DNA of 64,000 nucleotides. Source: Kordiimonas sp. SCSIO 12610 (GTDB lineage: Bacteria > Pseudomonadota > Alphaproteobacteria > Sphingomonadales > Kordiimonadaceae). Numbering within the stretch: the first letter of the stretch is position 1; each line of letters opens with the position of its first letter. Positions 36,798-46,460 of this stretch are shown here, piece by piece. The stretch lies in contig NZ_CP073747.1 in the NCBI RefSeq assembly GCF_024398015.1, positions 1,250,501 through 1,314,500 on the forward strand, given 5' to 3'. A program made the translations under genes and the position numbers. The notes under the pieces were generated by a model. The model was not told the DNA's origin. It did not search any database and saw only the letters and a list, made by a program, of their open reading frames with translations.

Positions 36798-37921
36798 TGA
36801 CCTCAAAGGCAAGGCATATTGTTTTAGCAGCAGGCGGCACAGGCGGGCATATGGTTCCGGCTGAAGCGCTTGCTGATGCCTTGAAGGCGCGCGGAGAAGC
36901 AGTATCCTTGGTAACCGACATGCGCGGTGATGCGTACCGGAACATTATGGTTGATATTGACCGCATGGTCCTTCGGGCAACCAGTCATATGCGTGGTGGT
37001 ATCATCGGCAAGGTTGGTTCTGTATTTTCAATCATGACAAGCTTTTTTGCTGCTAGACGGTATTTAAAAAAGGTTGGTGCAACGCAGATAGTGGGATTTG
37101 GTGGGTATCCTTCCATGCCTGTAATCCTTGCAGCACGAAGCCTTGGAATACCCTTCGGTTTGCATGAGCAAAATGCCGTCTTGGGCAGGGTTAATCGCTG
37201 GATGGCGGAAAAAGCAAGCTGGGTGGCATTAAGCAATGCGAATACAACATTAGTTCCAGAAGGTGTTCAGCAAATTCATGTCGGCAATCCGGTTCGGTCA
37301 GCAGTACAGGCGATCGCGGGTAACCCCTATCAAGCGCCAGAGGCTGCATCTGTCATCCGGTTATTTATTCTTGGAGGTAGTCAGGGGGCACATATTCTGT
37401 CCCGTGAAATACCGAGCGCCCTTGTTGCATTACCTGAATATATTCGCATGCGGTTGATTATTACACATCAAGCGCGGACTGAAGATATCGACGCCGTGAA
37501 GCGCACTTACGGCGAAGCAGGGATTAGCGCCAATGTTCAAAGCTATTTCGATGATGTCGCGTCAATCTTAGACGATACCCATTTGGTGATCAGCAGGTCT
37601 GGTGCATCAACGCTTGCAGAATTAACAGCAACAGGAATGCCCGCGATTTTGGTACCCCTCGCGATTGCAGCGGATGATCATCAAAGCGCCAACGCCAAAC
37701 CACTGGGAGCAAAGGGCGCTGCCATTGTGATGGCTGAGCCCGAGTTTCGCGCACCTGCGTTAACGGAAACGTTGGAGCACATCTTGGATAGTGATGATGC
37801 GCTTTCTGAGATGGCAAAAAATATGAAATCTTTTGCGCGCCTTGATGCGGCCGAACGCCTTGCCGACACAGTATTGAATGCAAATGAAGAAACCCCAAAA
37901 GCTAAAGAGATAACGCCGTGA
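36797..37921 (+). CDS. murG: UDP-GlcNAc transferase MurG
   Basis: A 374-residue GT-B glycosyltransferase that makes lipid II from lipid I on the inner face of the membrane. The N-terminal loop [53 protein letters not shown] and [11 protein letters not shown] are the family motifs. Its start shares a base with the ftsW stop, and its stop overlaps the GTG of murC. A short tail at the C-terminus is not conserved. Confidence 0.97.
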   Translation: MTSKARHIVLAAGGTGGHMVPAEALADALKARGEAVSLVTDMRGDAYRNIMVDIDRMVLRATSHMRGGIIGKVGSVFSIMTSFFAARRYLKKVGATQIVGFGGYPSMPVILAARSLGIPFGLHEQNAVLGRVNRWMAEKASWVALSNANTTLVPEGVQQIHVGNPVRSAVQAIAGNPYQAPEAASVIRLFILGGSQGAHILSREIPSALVALPEYIRMRLIITHQARTEDIDAVKRTYGEAGISANVQSYFDDVASILDDTHLVISRSGASTLAELTATGMPAILVPLAIAADDHQSANAKPLGAKGAAIVMAEPEFRAPALTETLEHILDSDDALSEMAKNMKSFARLDAAERLADTVLNANEETPKAKEITP

Positions 37922-39327
37922 AAAATATCCCCTTCGACATAGGAACAGTGCATTTTGTCGGGATCGGCGGGATCGGAATGTCTGGCATCGCGGAGGTCAT
38001 GCATAACCTTGGCTATAGCGTCCAAGGTTCTGACATGAGCGAGAACGCAAATGTTACGCGCCTGAAGGGGCTTGGCATCAAGGTGATGATCGGTCAAAGA
38101 GCTGAAAACCTTGAGGACGCAAAGGTGATTGTTGTTTCAACAGCCATCAAAGCCGATAACCCGGAAATGGTCGAAGCTCGTGCTCGTCATATTCCGGTTG
38201 TGCGCCGCGCAGAAATGTTGGCTGAATTGATGCGCCTTAAATGGTGTGTATCGGTTGCTGGAACCCACGGTAAAACAACAACCACATCGATGGTTGCGAC
38301 GGTATTGGAAGCCGCCGGAATTGACCCGACTGTCATTAATGGCGGCATTATTAATAGTTACGGCACCAACGCGCGCCTGGGCGAGGGCGATTGGATGGTT
38401 GTGGAAGCGGACGAAAGCGATGGAACATTTGTGAAGCTTCCTGCGACGATTGCTGTTGTTACCAATATGGACGCGGAGCATCTGGATTTTTACGGTACTT
38501 TCGAGGCAGAAAAAGAAGCGTTCAAAACCTTTCTGGAGCGCGTGCCCTTTTATGGTGCCGCGATACTTTGCATCGATCATCCTGAGGTTCAGGCGCTTAT
38601 CCCGCAAATATCCGACCGCAAACTTGTAACCTACGGCACATCAGCGCAGGCCGATGTGAAGGCCCATAATATGCGGACGCATGAGGGTGAGGTTACCTTT
38701 GATGTCAGTTTAAAAAGCCGCGGCGGTGATGAGGCCCGTGAAATAACGGATATTCATTTGCCGATGCCGGGGCTTCATAATGTTCAGAATGCACTTGCAG
38801 CCATTGCCGTTGGCCTTGAAATGGGTGCAACTGACGACACGCTTCGTTCGGCCTTTAAGGGGTTCGGCGGGGTGAAGCGCCGTTTCACGAAAACAGGCGT
38901 GGGCGCAGGCATTACGGTTATTGATGATTATGGCCATCACCCTGTGGAGATTGCGGCCGTTCTGAAGGCCGCGCGCGATAGTTTTGATAATAAGGTTATC
39001 GCGGTGGTACAACCACACCGTTACACACGTGTGGAAAGCCTGTTTGAAGAATTTTGTACCTGTTTCAATGACGCCGATACGGTTCTGGTATCGCCTGTTT
39101 TTGAAGCAGGTGAAAGCCCCATAGAAGGTGCTGATCAAATCGCACTTGTTGAAGGTTTGCGGGCGCATGGTCACCGCGAAGTCGATACGGTTGCAGGTGA
39201 TAGTGACCTCGCGGATCAGGTGCTCAATTACGCATCTGCTGGTGATGTGGTGATCTGTTTGGGCGCAGGATCAATAACAGTGTGGGCGAATGCCCTTCCT
39301 GACGCATTGAATGAGGCAGCGGGTTAA
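37918..39327 (+). CDS. murC: UDP-MurNAc:L-Ala ligase MurC
   Basis: A 469-residue Mur ligase that adds the first stem-peptide residue, L-alanine. Motifs are [32 protein letters not shown] (ATP loop), [21 protein letters not shown] and [10 protein letters not shown]. It uses a GTG start that overlaps the murG stop. The next gene, murB, begins on the last base of its stop codon. Length is typical. Confidence 0.97.
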   Translation: MKNIPFDIGTVHFVGIGGIGMSGIAEVMHNLGYSVQGSDMSENANVTRLKGLGIKVMIGQRAENLEDAKVIVVSTAIKADNPEMVEARARHIPVVRRAEMLAELMRLKWCVSVAGTHGKTTTTSMVATVLEAAGIDPTVINGGIINSYGTNARLGEGDWMVVEADESDGTFVKLPATIAVVTNMDAEHLDFYGTFEAEKEAFKTFLERVPFYGAAILCIDHPEVQALIPQISDRKLVTYGTSAQADVKAHNMRTHEGEVTFDVSLKSRGGDEAREITDIHLPMPGLHNVQNALAAIAVGLEMGATDDTLRSAFKGFGGVKRRFTKTGVGAGITVIDDYGHHPVEIAAVLKAARDSFDNKVIAVVQPHRYTRVESLFEEFCTCFNDADTVLVSPVFEAGESPIEGADQIALVEGLRAHGHREVDTVAGDSDLADQVLNYASAGDVVICLGAGSITVWANALPDALNEAAG

Positions 39328-40322
39328 TGGCGAATTTCAACATATCAGAATTTGTTGAAGGGATGCCCCATCTGAAAGGCCGCTTGGTTGAGGGGGCACC
39401 GCTCGCGCGCCTTAGCTGGTTCAGAACGGGTGGTCCGGCTGATTTATTGTTCGAACCTGCCGGTGAAGCAGATTTGATTACGTTCCTACGGCATCTGCCA
39501 GCATCTGTTCCCTTAACGGTAATTGGTGTTGGCTCGAACCTGTTGGTGCGTGACGGCGGTGTCGAAGGTGTGGTGATCAGACTTGGTCGATCATTTGCGA
39601 ATATCGAAGCACGCGGCAATATCGTCAAAGCAGGTGCGGGCGCGATGGATGTCCATGTGGCACGGTTCTGCGCCGACAAAGGATTATCGGGGCTTGAGTT
39701 TCTGGTTGGTGTCCCGGGCACAATTGGCGGGGCTGTGAAAATGAATGCGGGTGCCTATGGGCGCGAAATTGCGGATGTGTTTGTTCACACGCATGCGGTT
39801 GATCGTTTGGGCCATATTCACGAGCTTGGGCCCGATGACCTCAAGTTTGCTTATCGGAAAAGTGCCGTCACGGATGATTATATCATTTTGGGAGCGGCTT
39901 TTAAAACATCACCTGATGATGCAGAAATAATCAAAGTCCGTATGAATGAGATTACAACAAACAGGCAGGACAGCCAGCCAATTGGCACACGCACGGGCGG
40001 CAGCACATTTAAAAACCCTGACGGTATGAAGGCATGGGAGCTTATTGATCAAGCGGGATGCCGTGGCATGCGTGTTGGCGACGCACAAATATCAGAAAAG
40101 CACTGCAATTTTCTGATTAATCATGGATCGGCCAGTGCGGCTGATATCGAAACATTGGGGGAAGCAGCCCGCGACGCGGTGCGCGAAAAAACAGGCGTTA
40201 CTTTGGAATGGGAAGTGCGCATCATTGGCCGCGTTGCTGCTGATGTGAATGCCGCAGCTCAGCCAACTAAAAATATGCAGAAAAATGATAATCAGGCAAA
40301 CAACGAGAGGGCAAGCGCATGA
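39327..40322 (+). CDS. murB: UDP-N-acetylenolpyruvylglucosamine reductase MurB
   Basis: A 331-residue flavoenzyme that reduces UDP-GlcNAc-enolpyruvate to UDP-MurNAc. The FAD-binding region shows SWFRTGGPADLLFEP and VIGVGSNLLVRDGGVEG; GVPGTIGGAVKMNAGAYG and the substrate motif GSTFKNPDG follow. It is type II-like in length with no large insert. The last 20 residues are polar and non-conserved. Its stop overlaps the ftsQ start; in most alphaproteobacterial clusters ddl would stand at this junction. Confidence 0.97.
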   Translation: MANFNISEFVEGMPHLKGRLVEGAPLARLSWFRTGGPADLLFEPAGEADLITFLRHLPASVPLTVIGVGSNLLVRDGGVEGVVIRLGRSFANIEARGNIVKAGAGAMDVHVARFCADKGLSGLEFLVGVPGTIGGAVKMNAGAYGREIADVFVHTHAVDRLGHIHELGPDDLKFAYRKSAVTDDYIILGAAFKTSPDDAEIIKVRMNEITTNRQDSQPIGTRTGGSTFKNPDGMKAWELIDQAGCRGMRVGDAQISEKHCNFLINHGSASAADIETLGEAARDAVREKTGVTLEWEVRIIGRVAADVNAAAQPTKNMQKNDNQANNERASA

Positions 40323-41116
40323 CAGCAGTTCTATTGAAACACCGGAAAGCCGTTGGCACGGGCTTTATGGCGCTTCTAAGCAGTTTGATGTTGATCCTGT
40401 TCCTGATCGGGAAGTTAGAGGTGGGGGCATGGTTCATGAACACCACCCGTGATGCCGGTTTTGTCTTGAATGACCTGAAGGTTGAAGGGCAATTCAGAAC
40501 ATCAGACAATGCAATCCTCGCACAGTTGGATATCGAAGACGGTATGCCGTTATTTGCAATTAACCTTGGGCAGATCAAAGATCGCTTGATCGCGCTTCCT
40601 TGGGTTAAGGATGCGCAGGTTGTGCGCAAGTTCCCAACTGGTTTGGAGATTAAAATAACCGAGCGTGAGCCCTATGGCCTTTGGCAACATAAGGGTGAAG
40701 TATATATTATTGACATCACTGGAACTGTTGTGAAGGGTCAGGATGTCTCAAATTACGCCTACTTGCCTTGGGTGGTTGGGGACGGTGCAGCCGCTAACGC
40801 ACGCGCGCTTTTTGATATGCTCAACCTTGCGCCTGAATTGTTCGCTAATGTGAAACAGGCTGTCCGGGTCGGTGACCGTCGCTGGGATATTATTTTTAAT
40901 AACGGTATTCGGGTCAAATTACCGGAAACGGCCCTGAACCCAGAGACAGAATATGGTGCAGAGGCTTCATGGCTTAGGTTTGCGAAAATCCAGAATGAGC
41001 ACAAGCTATTATCACGGGAATTAAATGTTATTGATATGCGTATTTCTGATCGGGTGATCATGCGTATCACCCCCGAAGGCGAGCGTGCAATCGAAGGCAA
41101 GGAATGGGCCGCATAA
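40319..41116 (+). CDS. ftsQ: Cell division protein FtsQ
   Basis: A 265-residue bitopic divisome protein. One membrane helix lies at about residues 14-35, followed by a POTRA domain (about 50-120, with FVLNDLKVEGQFRTSDNAI and LPWVKDAQVVRKFPTGLEIKITEREP) and the FtsQ beta domain (ELNVIDMRISDRVIMRITPEG near the end). FtsQ connects early and late division proteins through FtsB and FtsL. It directly overlaps murB, and a 128-base gap separates it from ftsA. Confidence 0.94.
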   Translation: MTAVLLKHRKAVGTGFMALLSSLMLILFLIGKLEVGAWFMNTTRDAGFVLNDLKVEGQFRTSDNAILAQLDIEDGMPLFAINLGQIKDRLIALPWVKDAQVVRKFPTGLEIKITEREPYGLWQHKGEVYIIDITGTVVKGQDVSNYAYLPWVVGDGAAANARALFDMLNLAPELFANVKQAVRVGDRRWDIIFNNGIRVKLPETALNPETEYGAEASWLRFAKIQNEHKLLSRELNVIDMRISDRVIMRITPEGERAIEGKEWAA

Positions 41117-41244
41117 GGTAAAGTTAGATTATCTGATTTTTAAGAGAGAAAGGGCTTGAATGCCGAGGGGGACAATCGTAAAGGAAAGCGCAAACGTTTA
41201 CCAAAATCGTTTCCCCTAAAATTTGGAAGTTTAGAGAAAACCAC

Positions 41245-42501
41245 ATGGCTGTTAATACAGAATCCTTAATTGCTGCGATTGATGTTGGATCATCAAAGGT
41301 TGCTTGTTTAATCGCGAGGATTTCGCCTTCAAATGAAATTAGGGTTTTGGGTGTTGGCAACCGACTATGTGAAGGTGTTGCAGGCGGCGTTGTGGTCGAT
41401 ATGGAAGCTGTAGAGCTTGCGATCCGCGCCTCTGTGGATCAGGCCGAGAAGATGGCTGGCCGCACAGTAAGCGAAGTGTTCCTGTCTTTCTCGGGCGGAG
41501 AGCCGAAAACCCACATTGTTGAAACTGAAATTGATATTAAGGGCGAAGCTGTTACCGAAGCCGATGTCGCGAAGGTTATTGATAAAGCAAAAGGCATGAT
41601 TGACGCGGGCAATGAAGCCGTTTTGCACACATTTCCGGCCGCCCTTTCGGTTGATGGGACATTTGGTGTCACATCGCCAATTGGAATGTTTGGAAATAGC
41701 CTTGGTATCGCGCTTCTTGCTGTTACGGTTCAAAAAGGCCCTCTTAAAAACCTGGAAGCCTGTATTCGCCGTGCGCACTTGAATGTTGTGGATGTTGTTT
41801 TGTCACCCTATGCGGCAGGCCTGTCCGTTCTTGATGAAGACGAACTGAAGATGGGGGTCGCTTGCGTCGATATGGGTGGGGGTACAACGGGAATTTCCGT
41901 CTTTGCCCGCGGTGCTTTGGTGCATAGCGAAGTATTGCCGCTTGGTGGTGGTCAAATCACTGATGAAGTTGCGCGCAAGTTCCTGACACCCTTTGATCAG
42001 GCTGAGCGGCTAAAAACGTTTATGGGGTCTGCGATCACTGACAGCGCGGACGCAAGGTTAGAAATCGAAGTGACGCAGGTTGGGGAAGCGACTGGCAAAG
42101 AAAATATTGCACGCATGCCCAGAAGCGACTTAACGGATCTGGTTCAAAAGGAACTGGAACTTTTGTTTGCAACGGTTGGTGAACATTTGGATGCGTCCGG
42201 GTTTTCGGGTGTCGCCGGAAGACGCGTGGTTTTAACCGGTGGGGTGGCACAAACCGAAGGTATCAGAGATTTCGCCTCCCAGATTTTAGGGCGGCGTGTT
42301 CGGGTTGGTACACCAAAAATAATTAGCGGACTTCCACAGGCTGCGCAGGGGCCAGCCTTTGCAACTACTGTGGGATTATTGCTGCATGCAGCGTCGCTTC
42401 CAAGCGAGGAACGATCCCTGAGGGAACAGGCAAAACTTCAGGAAATGCAGAAAAAAGGCCTCTTGGGCCGATTGGGTTTATGGATGAAGGAAAACTTCTA
42501 A
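41245..42501 (+). CDS. ftsA: Cell division protein FtsA
   Basis: A 418-residue actin-like ATPase that tethers FtsZ to the membrane. Motifs are IAAIDVGSSKVACLIAR (phosphate 1), VDMGGGTTGISVFARG (phosphate 2) and VVLTGGVAQTEGI (adenosine). The last 15 residues (LLGRLGLWMKENF) form the amphipathic membrane-targeting helix. The 128-base gap before it could hold a promoter. It is followed by ftsZ after 91 bases. Confidence 0.97.
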   Translation: MAVNTESLIAAIDVGSSKVACLIARISPSNEIRVLGVGNRLCEGVAGGVVVDMEAVELAIRASVDQAEKMAGRTVSEVFLSFSGGEPKTHIVETEIDIKGEAVTEADVAKVIDKAKGMIDAGNEAVLHTFPAALSVDGTFGVTSPIGMFGNSLGIALLAVTVQKGPLKNLEACIRRAHLNVVDVVLSPYAAGLSVLDEDELKMGVACVDMGGGTTGISVFARGALVHSEVLPLGGGQITDEVARKFLTPFDQAERLKTFMGSAITDSADARLEIEVTQVGEATGKENIARMPRSDLTDLVQKELELLFATVGEHLDASGFSGVAGRRVVLTGGVAQTEGIRDFASQILGRRVRVGTPKIISGLPQAAQGPAFATTVGLLLHAASLPSEERSLREQAKLQEMQKKGLLGRLGLWMKENF

Positions 42502-42592
42502 AGAATTCCTAAAAAAATCCATAAAATATTAACCTTTTGCTAGCATTCGCGACTCGGGCGAGGTACAAAAGGTAAAACGGAGGTAACGGGCA

Positions 42593-44494
42593 ATGTCGAT
42601 TGATTTCGAAAACACAGAACTTACAGAATTAACTCCTAAAATTGCGGTAATTGGTGTTGGCGGTGCAGGTGGGAATGCTGTCAATAATATGATCACATCC
42701 AACCTTCAGGGTGTTGATTTTGTTGTCGCAAATACGGACGCACAGGCGCTTTCGAAAAGCGGTGCTGACACCCGAATTCAATTGGGTGTTGAGATCACAC
42801 AAGGCTTGGGCGCGGGCGCGCAGCCAAAGATTGGTGAAGCCGCAGCCGAAGAAGCGTTAGAACGTGTTGATGAAATTCTTGACGGTTGCCATATGGCCTT
42901 TATCACCGCAGGCATGGGCGGTGGAACGGGCACGGGTGCTGCGCCTGTTATCGCCCGCCGGGCACGTGAACGCGGTATCTTAACCGTTGGGGTTGTCACC
43001 AAGCCGTTCCAGTTTGAAGGCGGCCGCCGCATGAAAATTGCGGAAGCAGGCATTCAGGAACTTGCTGGGCACGTTGACACACTCATTATCGTTCCAAACC
43101 AGAATTTGTTCCGTGTCGCGAATGAGCGCACAACCTTTGCCGAAGCCTTCAATCTTGCGGATGAAGTTTTGCATTCTGGTGTTCGCGGCATTACCGACCT
43201 TATGGTCATGCCGGGCCTTATTAACCTCGATTTCGCTGATGTTCGCACTGTTATGTCTGAAATGGGTAAGGCCATGATGGGCACTGGTGAAGCTGACGGT
43301 GAAACCCGCGCGCAGGATGCGGCAGCAGCAGCAATTTCAAACCCACTTCTGGAGGAAGCATCGCTTCAGGGTGCAAAGGGCGTTATTATCAACGTAACGG
43401 GCGGCATGGATATGACGCTTTACGAAGTTGATGAAGCCGTGAATATGGTACGCGAGCAGGTTGATCCCGAAGCCCTTATCGTGTTCGGCTCTGCGTTTAA
43501 TCAGGAACTTGATGGCAAGCTTCGTGTCTCTGTTGTGGCAACAGGCATTGAGGGCGGTAACGGCGAATATATCCCGCGCCCGAAAGTTGAGAAAAAGGTT
43601 GAGCCAGCTTCTGTTGTTGAGACAGAGGCAGCACCAGCGGCGACACCGGAAAAAGTCGATGACAGCGTAATGGCTGATATCGTGGCCACGGGCGCAACCG
43701 TCAATAATCAGGAAACAGTGCAACAAGACAACCCTGCTGACGGAAACGTCGAAGCCGCAGACCGCGAAGAGGATATGTTCACAGGCGAGCATGTGGATGA
43801 AACCACTGTTGAAGCAAAAGAAACATTTGAGGAAGCTGTAGAGTCTACGAAAACGGTTGATTTTGAAATGGGTCTTGAAGACCAAGATGGCCCATCCCTG
43901 AGCGGTAATATGATCAAACGCCCAAGTGAAGAGGCGCAGGCACAGTCTGCGTCGTTCAGCGAAGAGGAAGTGATGGAAGAGCGCGCGCTCGCAGAACAGG
44001 AAATGCAGGGCGCGTTTGTGGCCGATGCCCCCATGACGCCGAAGGTTGATCAGGGATATACACAGGGCCAAGCTAATATCTTTCAGGAAGCAGCTTATGC
44101 GAGCGGCGCGAAAGATAAGGAAACAGTTGTAGAAGATCATAGCGCTGACGAGGAACAGTATGAGGCTGTTGAGCCAGCAACTGTTCAACCTGCGGAACCA
44201 AAACCGGAAGCCAAACGTAGCCTCTTTCAGTTGATGACTGCGGGCCTGCGCGGTGGCAACGAAGCCGAAGCGAAAGAAGAACTGGAGCGCGCGCCGTCAA
44301 ATGATCGTGGTAGTGTTCGGATGAATTCGATCGTCAAGAAAGAACCAACGGTTTCTTCAAACGCTGGTCAGGAGACTGGTCAGGCCTCTGCATCAGTTGG
44401 CGGTGTATCCGGCGAGGACCGGCCCGCTGCTGCACCAAAGCAAGCTAAAGACCAATTGGAAATCCCAAGCTTCTTAAAGCGGCAGCAGAATTAG
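42593..44494 (+). CDS. ftsZ: Cell division GTPase FtsZ with long C-terminal linker
   Basis: A 633-residue FtsZ. The GTPase core (about 1-320) has [14 protein letters not shown], the tubulin signature [11 protein letters not shown] and [11 protein letters not shown]. Residues about 330-615 are a long acidic, disordered linker rich in Glu, Ala and Val, and the last dozen residues hold the conserved peptide IPSFLKRQ that binds FtsA and other partners. Typical alphaproteobacterial FtsZ proteins have long linkers, but this is at the long end. GGAGGT precedes the start. A GACTC (GANTC) site and a TTAACC CtrA-like half site in the 91-base gap hint at cell-cycle control. Confidence 0.97.
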   Translation: MSIDFENTELTELTPKIAVIGVGGAGGNAVNNMITSNLQGVDFVVANTDAQALSKSGADTRIQLGVEITQGLGAGAQPKIGEAAAEEALERVDEILDGCHMAFITAGMGGGTGTGAAPVIARRARERGILTVGVVTKPFQFEGGRRMKIAEAGIQELAGHVDTLIIVPNQNLFRVANERTTFAEAFNLADEVLHSGVRGITDLMVMPGLINLDFADVRTVMSEMGKAMMGTGEADGETRAQDAAAAAISNPLLEEASLQGAKGVIINVTGGMDMTLYEVDEAVNMVREQVDPEALIVFGSAFNQELDGKLRVSVVATGIEGGNGEYIPRPKVEKKVEPASVVETEAAPAATPEKVDDSVMADIVATGATVNNQETVQQDNPADGNVEAADREEDMFTGEHVDETTVEAKETFEEAVESTKTVDFEMGLEDQDGPSLSGNMIKRPSEEAQAQSASFSEEEVMEERALAEQEMQGAFVADAPMTPKVDQGYTQGQANIFQEAAYASGAKDKETVVEDHSADEEQYEAVEPATVQPAEPKPEAKRSLFQLMTAGLRGGNEAEAKEELERAPSNDRGSVRMNSIVKKEPTVSSNAGQETGQASASVGGVSGEDRPAAAPKQAKDQLEIPSFLKRQQN

Positions 44495-44523
44495 ATACGA
44501 TCTAAATTTTAAATAGACTTTTA

Positions 44524-44547
44524 TAAAGCCGGGGTTTCCCGGCTTTA
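44524..44547. terminator. Bidirectional terminator between ftsZ and the GNAT gene
   Basis: TAAAGCCGGG (44524-44533) pairs perfectly with CCCGGCTTTA (44538-44547) around GTTT. It ends the dcw transcript after ftsZ and, in the other direction, includes the GNAT stop codon. Confidence 0.85.
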
Positions 44548-45057
44548 TTGTTTTGAACGCCTGTAAAGATCAACATCAGACGATTTATAGGTGTCAGAGC
44601 CGTACCTTTGGAACCCTAGGTTTAAGGCAACCTTTATTGATGCTGTATTTTCTTGGTCGATGATTGCGTTAACGGTTTTCGGGCTTGGTTGGGTATCCAC
44701 CCAGCTTAAAATAGCAAGCATTGCTTCGGCGGCATATCCTTGACCGCGAACATCTGTTGAAGGGCGCCAAAAGGCCTCCGGGTATTGATCGAGTTGGTCG
44801 TTGATACCGCGCTTGAAATAGGCGGTTCCTGCTTCACCAATAATTGTATGGCTGTTTTTGGCAGTGATACAAAAAGCGCCAAAATTATAGCGATGCCAAT
44901 GACCAATGAAGCGAAGATATCTGGACCATATTTCTTCTTGAGAAAGAAAGTTTATGGGGCCATCTGTTTGTTTTTTCCAAAACATTAAATATTCTGAAAA
45001 ATCGCAGAGGTTTATACTTTTGATCGTAAGGCGATTGGTTTGAAGGGTAATATCCAT
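44545..45057 (-). CDS. GNAT-family acetyltransferase (RimJ/RimL type)
   Basis: About 170 residues. It begins MDITLQTNRLTIKS, a pattern typical of RimJ/RimL-like GNATs, and contains the acetyl-CoA loop region DVRGQGYAAEAM and the end NTASIKVALNLGFQRYGS. GNATs move an acetyl group to amines on proteins or small molecules; the substrate here is unknown. The start at 45057 lies just after the moaE stop. It is convergent with ftsZ and shares the terminator. Confidence 0.85.
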   Translation of the reverse strand: MDITLQTNRLTIKSINLCDFSEYLMFWKKQTDGPINFLSQEEIWSRYLRFIGHWHRYNFGAFCITAKNSHTIIGEAGTAYFKRGINDQLDQYPEAFWRPSTDVRGQGYAAEAMLAILSWVDTQPSPKTVNAIIDQENTASIKVALNLGFQRYGSDTYKSSDVDLYRRSKQ

Positions 45058-45068
45058 ATAAAATGAGA

Positions 45069-45512
45069 TTACCAACGTTCAAGCGCGTCATCATCGCTTG
45101 ATTTGGCGTCCACCCAGTTTTCACCTTTGTTGGTGGCTTCCTTTTTCCAGATGGTTGCGTTGGTTTTAAGGAAATCCATCAAAAATTCTGCGCTTTCAAA
45201 GGCCGCTTTGCGGTGCGGGGACGCCGTGATAACAAGTACAATATTATCACCGGGTTCCATCCGGCCAACCCGGTGGATGATCGTGCAATCAAGAATTGGC
45301 CAGCGCTCATACGCGGTCGCCGCGATACGCTCCAATTCCTTTTCCGTCATGCCCGGATAGTGCTCTAATGTCATGGAACTCAGGTCGCCAAGCGTATCGC
45401 GAACAGTACCTGTGAAACTAACAACCGCGCCGATATCTGTGCGGCTTTGCCGGATCAACTCAATCTCGGCACCGATATCAAAATCATCGTTTTGAACGGA
45501 TATCTTGCTCAT
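45069..45512 (-). CDS. moaE: Molybdopterin synthase large subunit MoaE
   Basis: A 147-residue catalytic subunit of molybdopterin synthase, which puts two sulfurs from MoaD onto precursor Z. Motifs are GAVVSFTGTVRD, LEHYPGMTEKEL, IHRVGRMEPGDNIVLVITASPHR and the Lys-rich active region ATIWKKEATNKGENWV. It lies six bases downstream of moaD, as expected for a two-subunit enzyme. Length matches the family. Confidence 0.96.
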   Translation of the reverse strand: MSKISVQNDDFDIGAEIELIRQSRTDIGAVVSFTGTVRDTLGDLSSMTLEHYPGMTEKELERIAATAYERWPILDCTIIHRVGRMEPGDNIVLVITASPHRKAAFESAEFLMDFLKTNATIWKKEATNKGENWVDAKSSDDDALERW

Positions 45513-45518
45513 TATTGC

Positions 45519-45773
45519 TTATCCACCTGTTACAGGAGGGAAAAAGGCAATTTCATCGGTGTTTGTTATGGGGCTATCAAATTTTGCATGGGTTTGATTA
45601 ACGGCGGCTCGAATGAAAATTGTACTTTCAAAAGCATGTTCAAATTCACCGCCGCGAGCGCGGAGCAGCATGGCTAAGTCCTGAACTGTTTTCAGGTCCT
45701 CAGTGATTTCAATCACTTCTTCACCAAGTCCCAAACGTTCCTTAAGGGCACCAAAATAAAGTATATTTGCCAC
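45519..45773 (-). CDS. moaD: Molybdopterin synthase sulfur carrier subunit MoaD
   Basis: An 84-residue ubiquitin-like protein ending in VTGG; the terminal Gly-Gly is activated by MoeB and carries the sulfur as thiocarboxylate. The start YFGALKERLG and the ADEIAFFPPVTGG-like end are typical. It forms one transcript with moaE and probably with pgsA upstream, 12 bases away. Confidence 0.95.
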   Translation of the reverse strand: MANILYFGALKERLGLGEEVIEITEDLKTVQDLAMLLRARGGEFEHAFESTIFIRAAVNQTHAKFDSPITNTDEIAFFPPVTGG

Positions 45774-45785
45774 GGGTCTATCCCT

Positions 45786-46337
45786 TTAAACCATGTGCTT
45801 AAGGCCAGCGCGGAGGTAATCATAGCCTGTATAAAGCGTTAGTGTCGCGGCGATCCAAAGTAAGACAATACCAACATCATTCGCCGGTAAGCCAAGCTGC
45901 GGCGCACCCTTTGACCACACAAGGGCACCGAGGGCGACCATTTGGACCGTGGTTTTCCATTTAGCGAGGAAGGTTACTGGCACGCTTACCTGAATGCCTG
46001 CGAGGAACTCCCTGAGGCCAGAGACCATGATTTCACGGCACATGATGATCACGGCCGCAACAACGTGAATGCCTTCAACCCACTTAAAGGCAACAACCAT
46101 CAAAATAACGGCGGCAACCATCAATTTATCAGCGATAGGATCAAGAAACTGGCCGATCTTTGATACGCTGCCGGTGGCGCGCGCCAGATAGCCGTCAAAA
46201 AAGTCTGTAATACCTGCAAGCGCAAAAAGGACAAATGCCAGATGGCTGCCGAATGGTTGTTCCAAATAAAACGAGAGCACCAGCACGGGAATTACGAAAA
46301 TTCGCGACATGGTTAATAGATTGGGTATTGTCCACAT
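45786..46337 (-). CDS. pgsA: CDP-diacylglycerol-glycerol-3-phosphate 3-phosphatidyltransferase
   Basis: About 183 residues, an inner-membrane enzyme of phosphatidylglycerol synthesis. The CDP-alcohol phosphotransferase motif D-G-x2-A-R-x8-G-x3-D-x3-D is visible in DFFDGYLARATGSVSKIGQFLDPIADK. The start MWTIPNLLTMSRI at 46337 is the typical PgsA start; an in-frame ATG at 46382 with a strong GAGGGGG nearby would add 15 residues and cannot be excluded. It lies upstream of moaD on the same strand and after uvrC. Confidence 0.94.
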   Translation of the reverse strand: MWTIPNLLTMSRIFVIPVLVLSFYLEQPFGSHLAFVLFALAGITDFFDGYLARATGSVSKIGQFLDPIADKLMVAAVILMVVAFKWVEGIHVVAAVIIMCREIMVSGLREFLAGIQVSVPVTFLAKWKTTVQMVALGALVWSKGAPQLGLPANDVGIVLLWIAATLTLYTGYDYLRAGLKHMV

Positions 46338-46460
46338 AATTAATTGCCCGGTGGTCTCAGTTCTAGTTACATGCCTGAACATACCCCCTCAGCTATTCAG
46401 GTCAACCATAGTTCTGAAATCATTTGGAATTACGATCTAAATATATTTGAGCCGGACGGA

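Noticed and set aside
41156-41272. Short basic frame with TTG start between ftsQ and ftsA
   Set aside because: It overlaps the ftsA start out of frame, has no homology and relies on a TTG start; probably leader sequence.
43337-44188. Long open frame on the minus strand opposite ftsZ
   Set aside because: It is the antisense shadow of the biased codon use in the FtsZ linker; composition is Cys/Phe/His-rich and has no motif.
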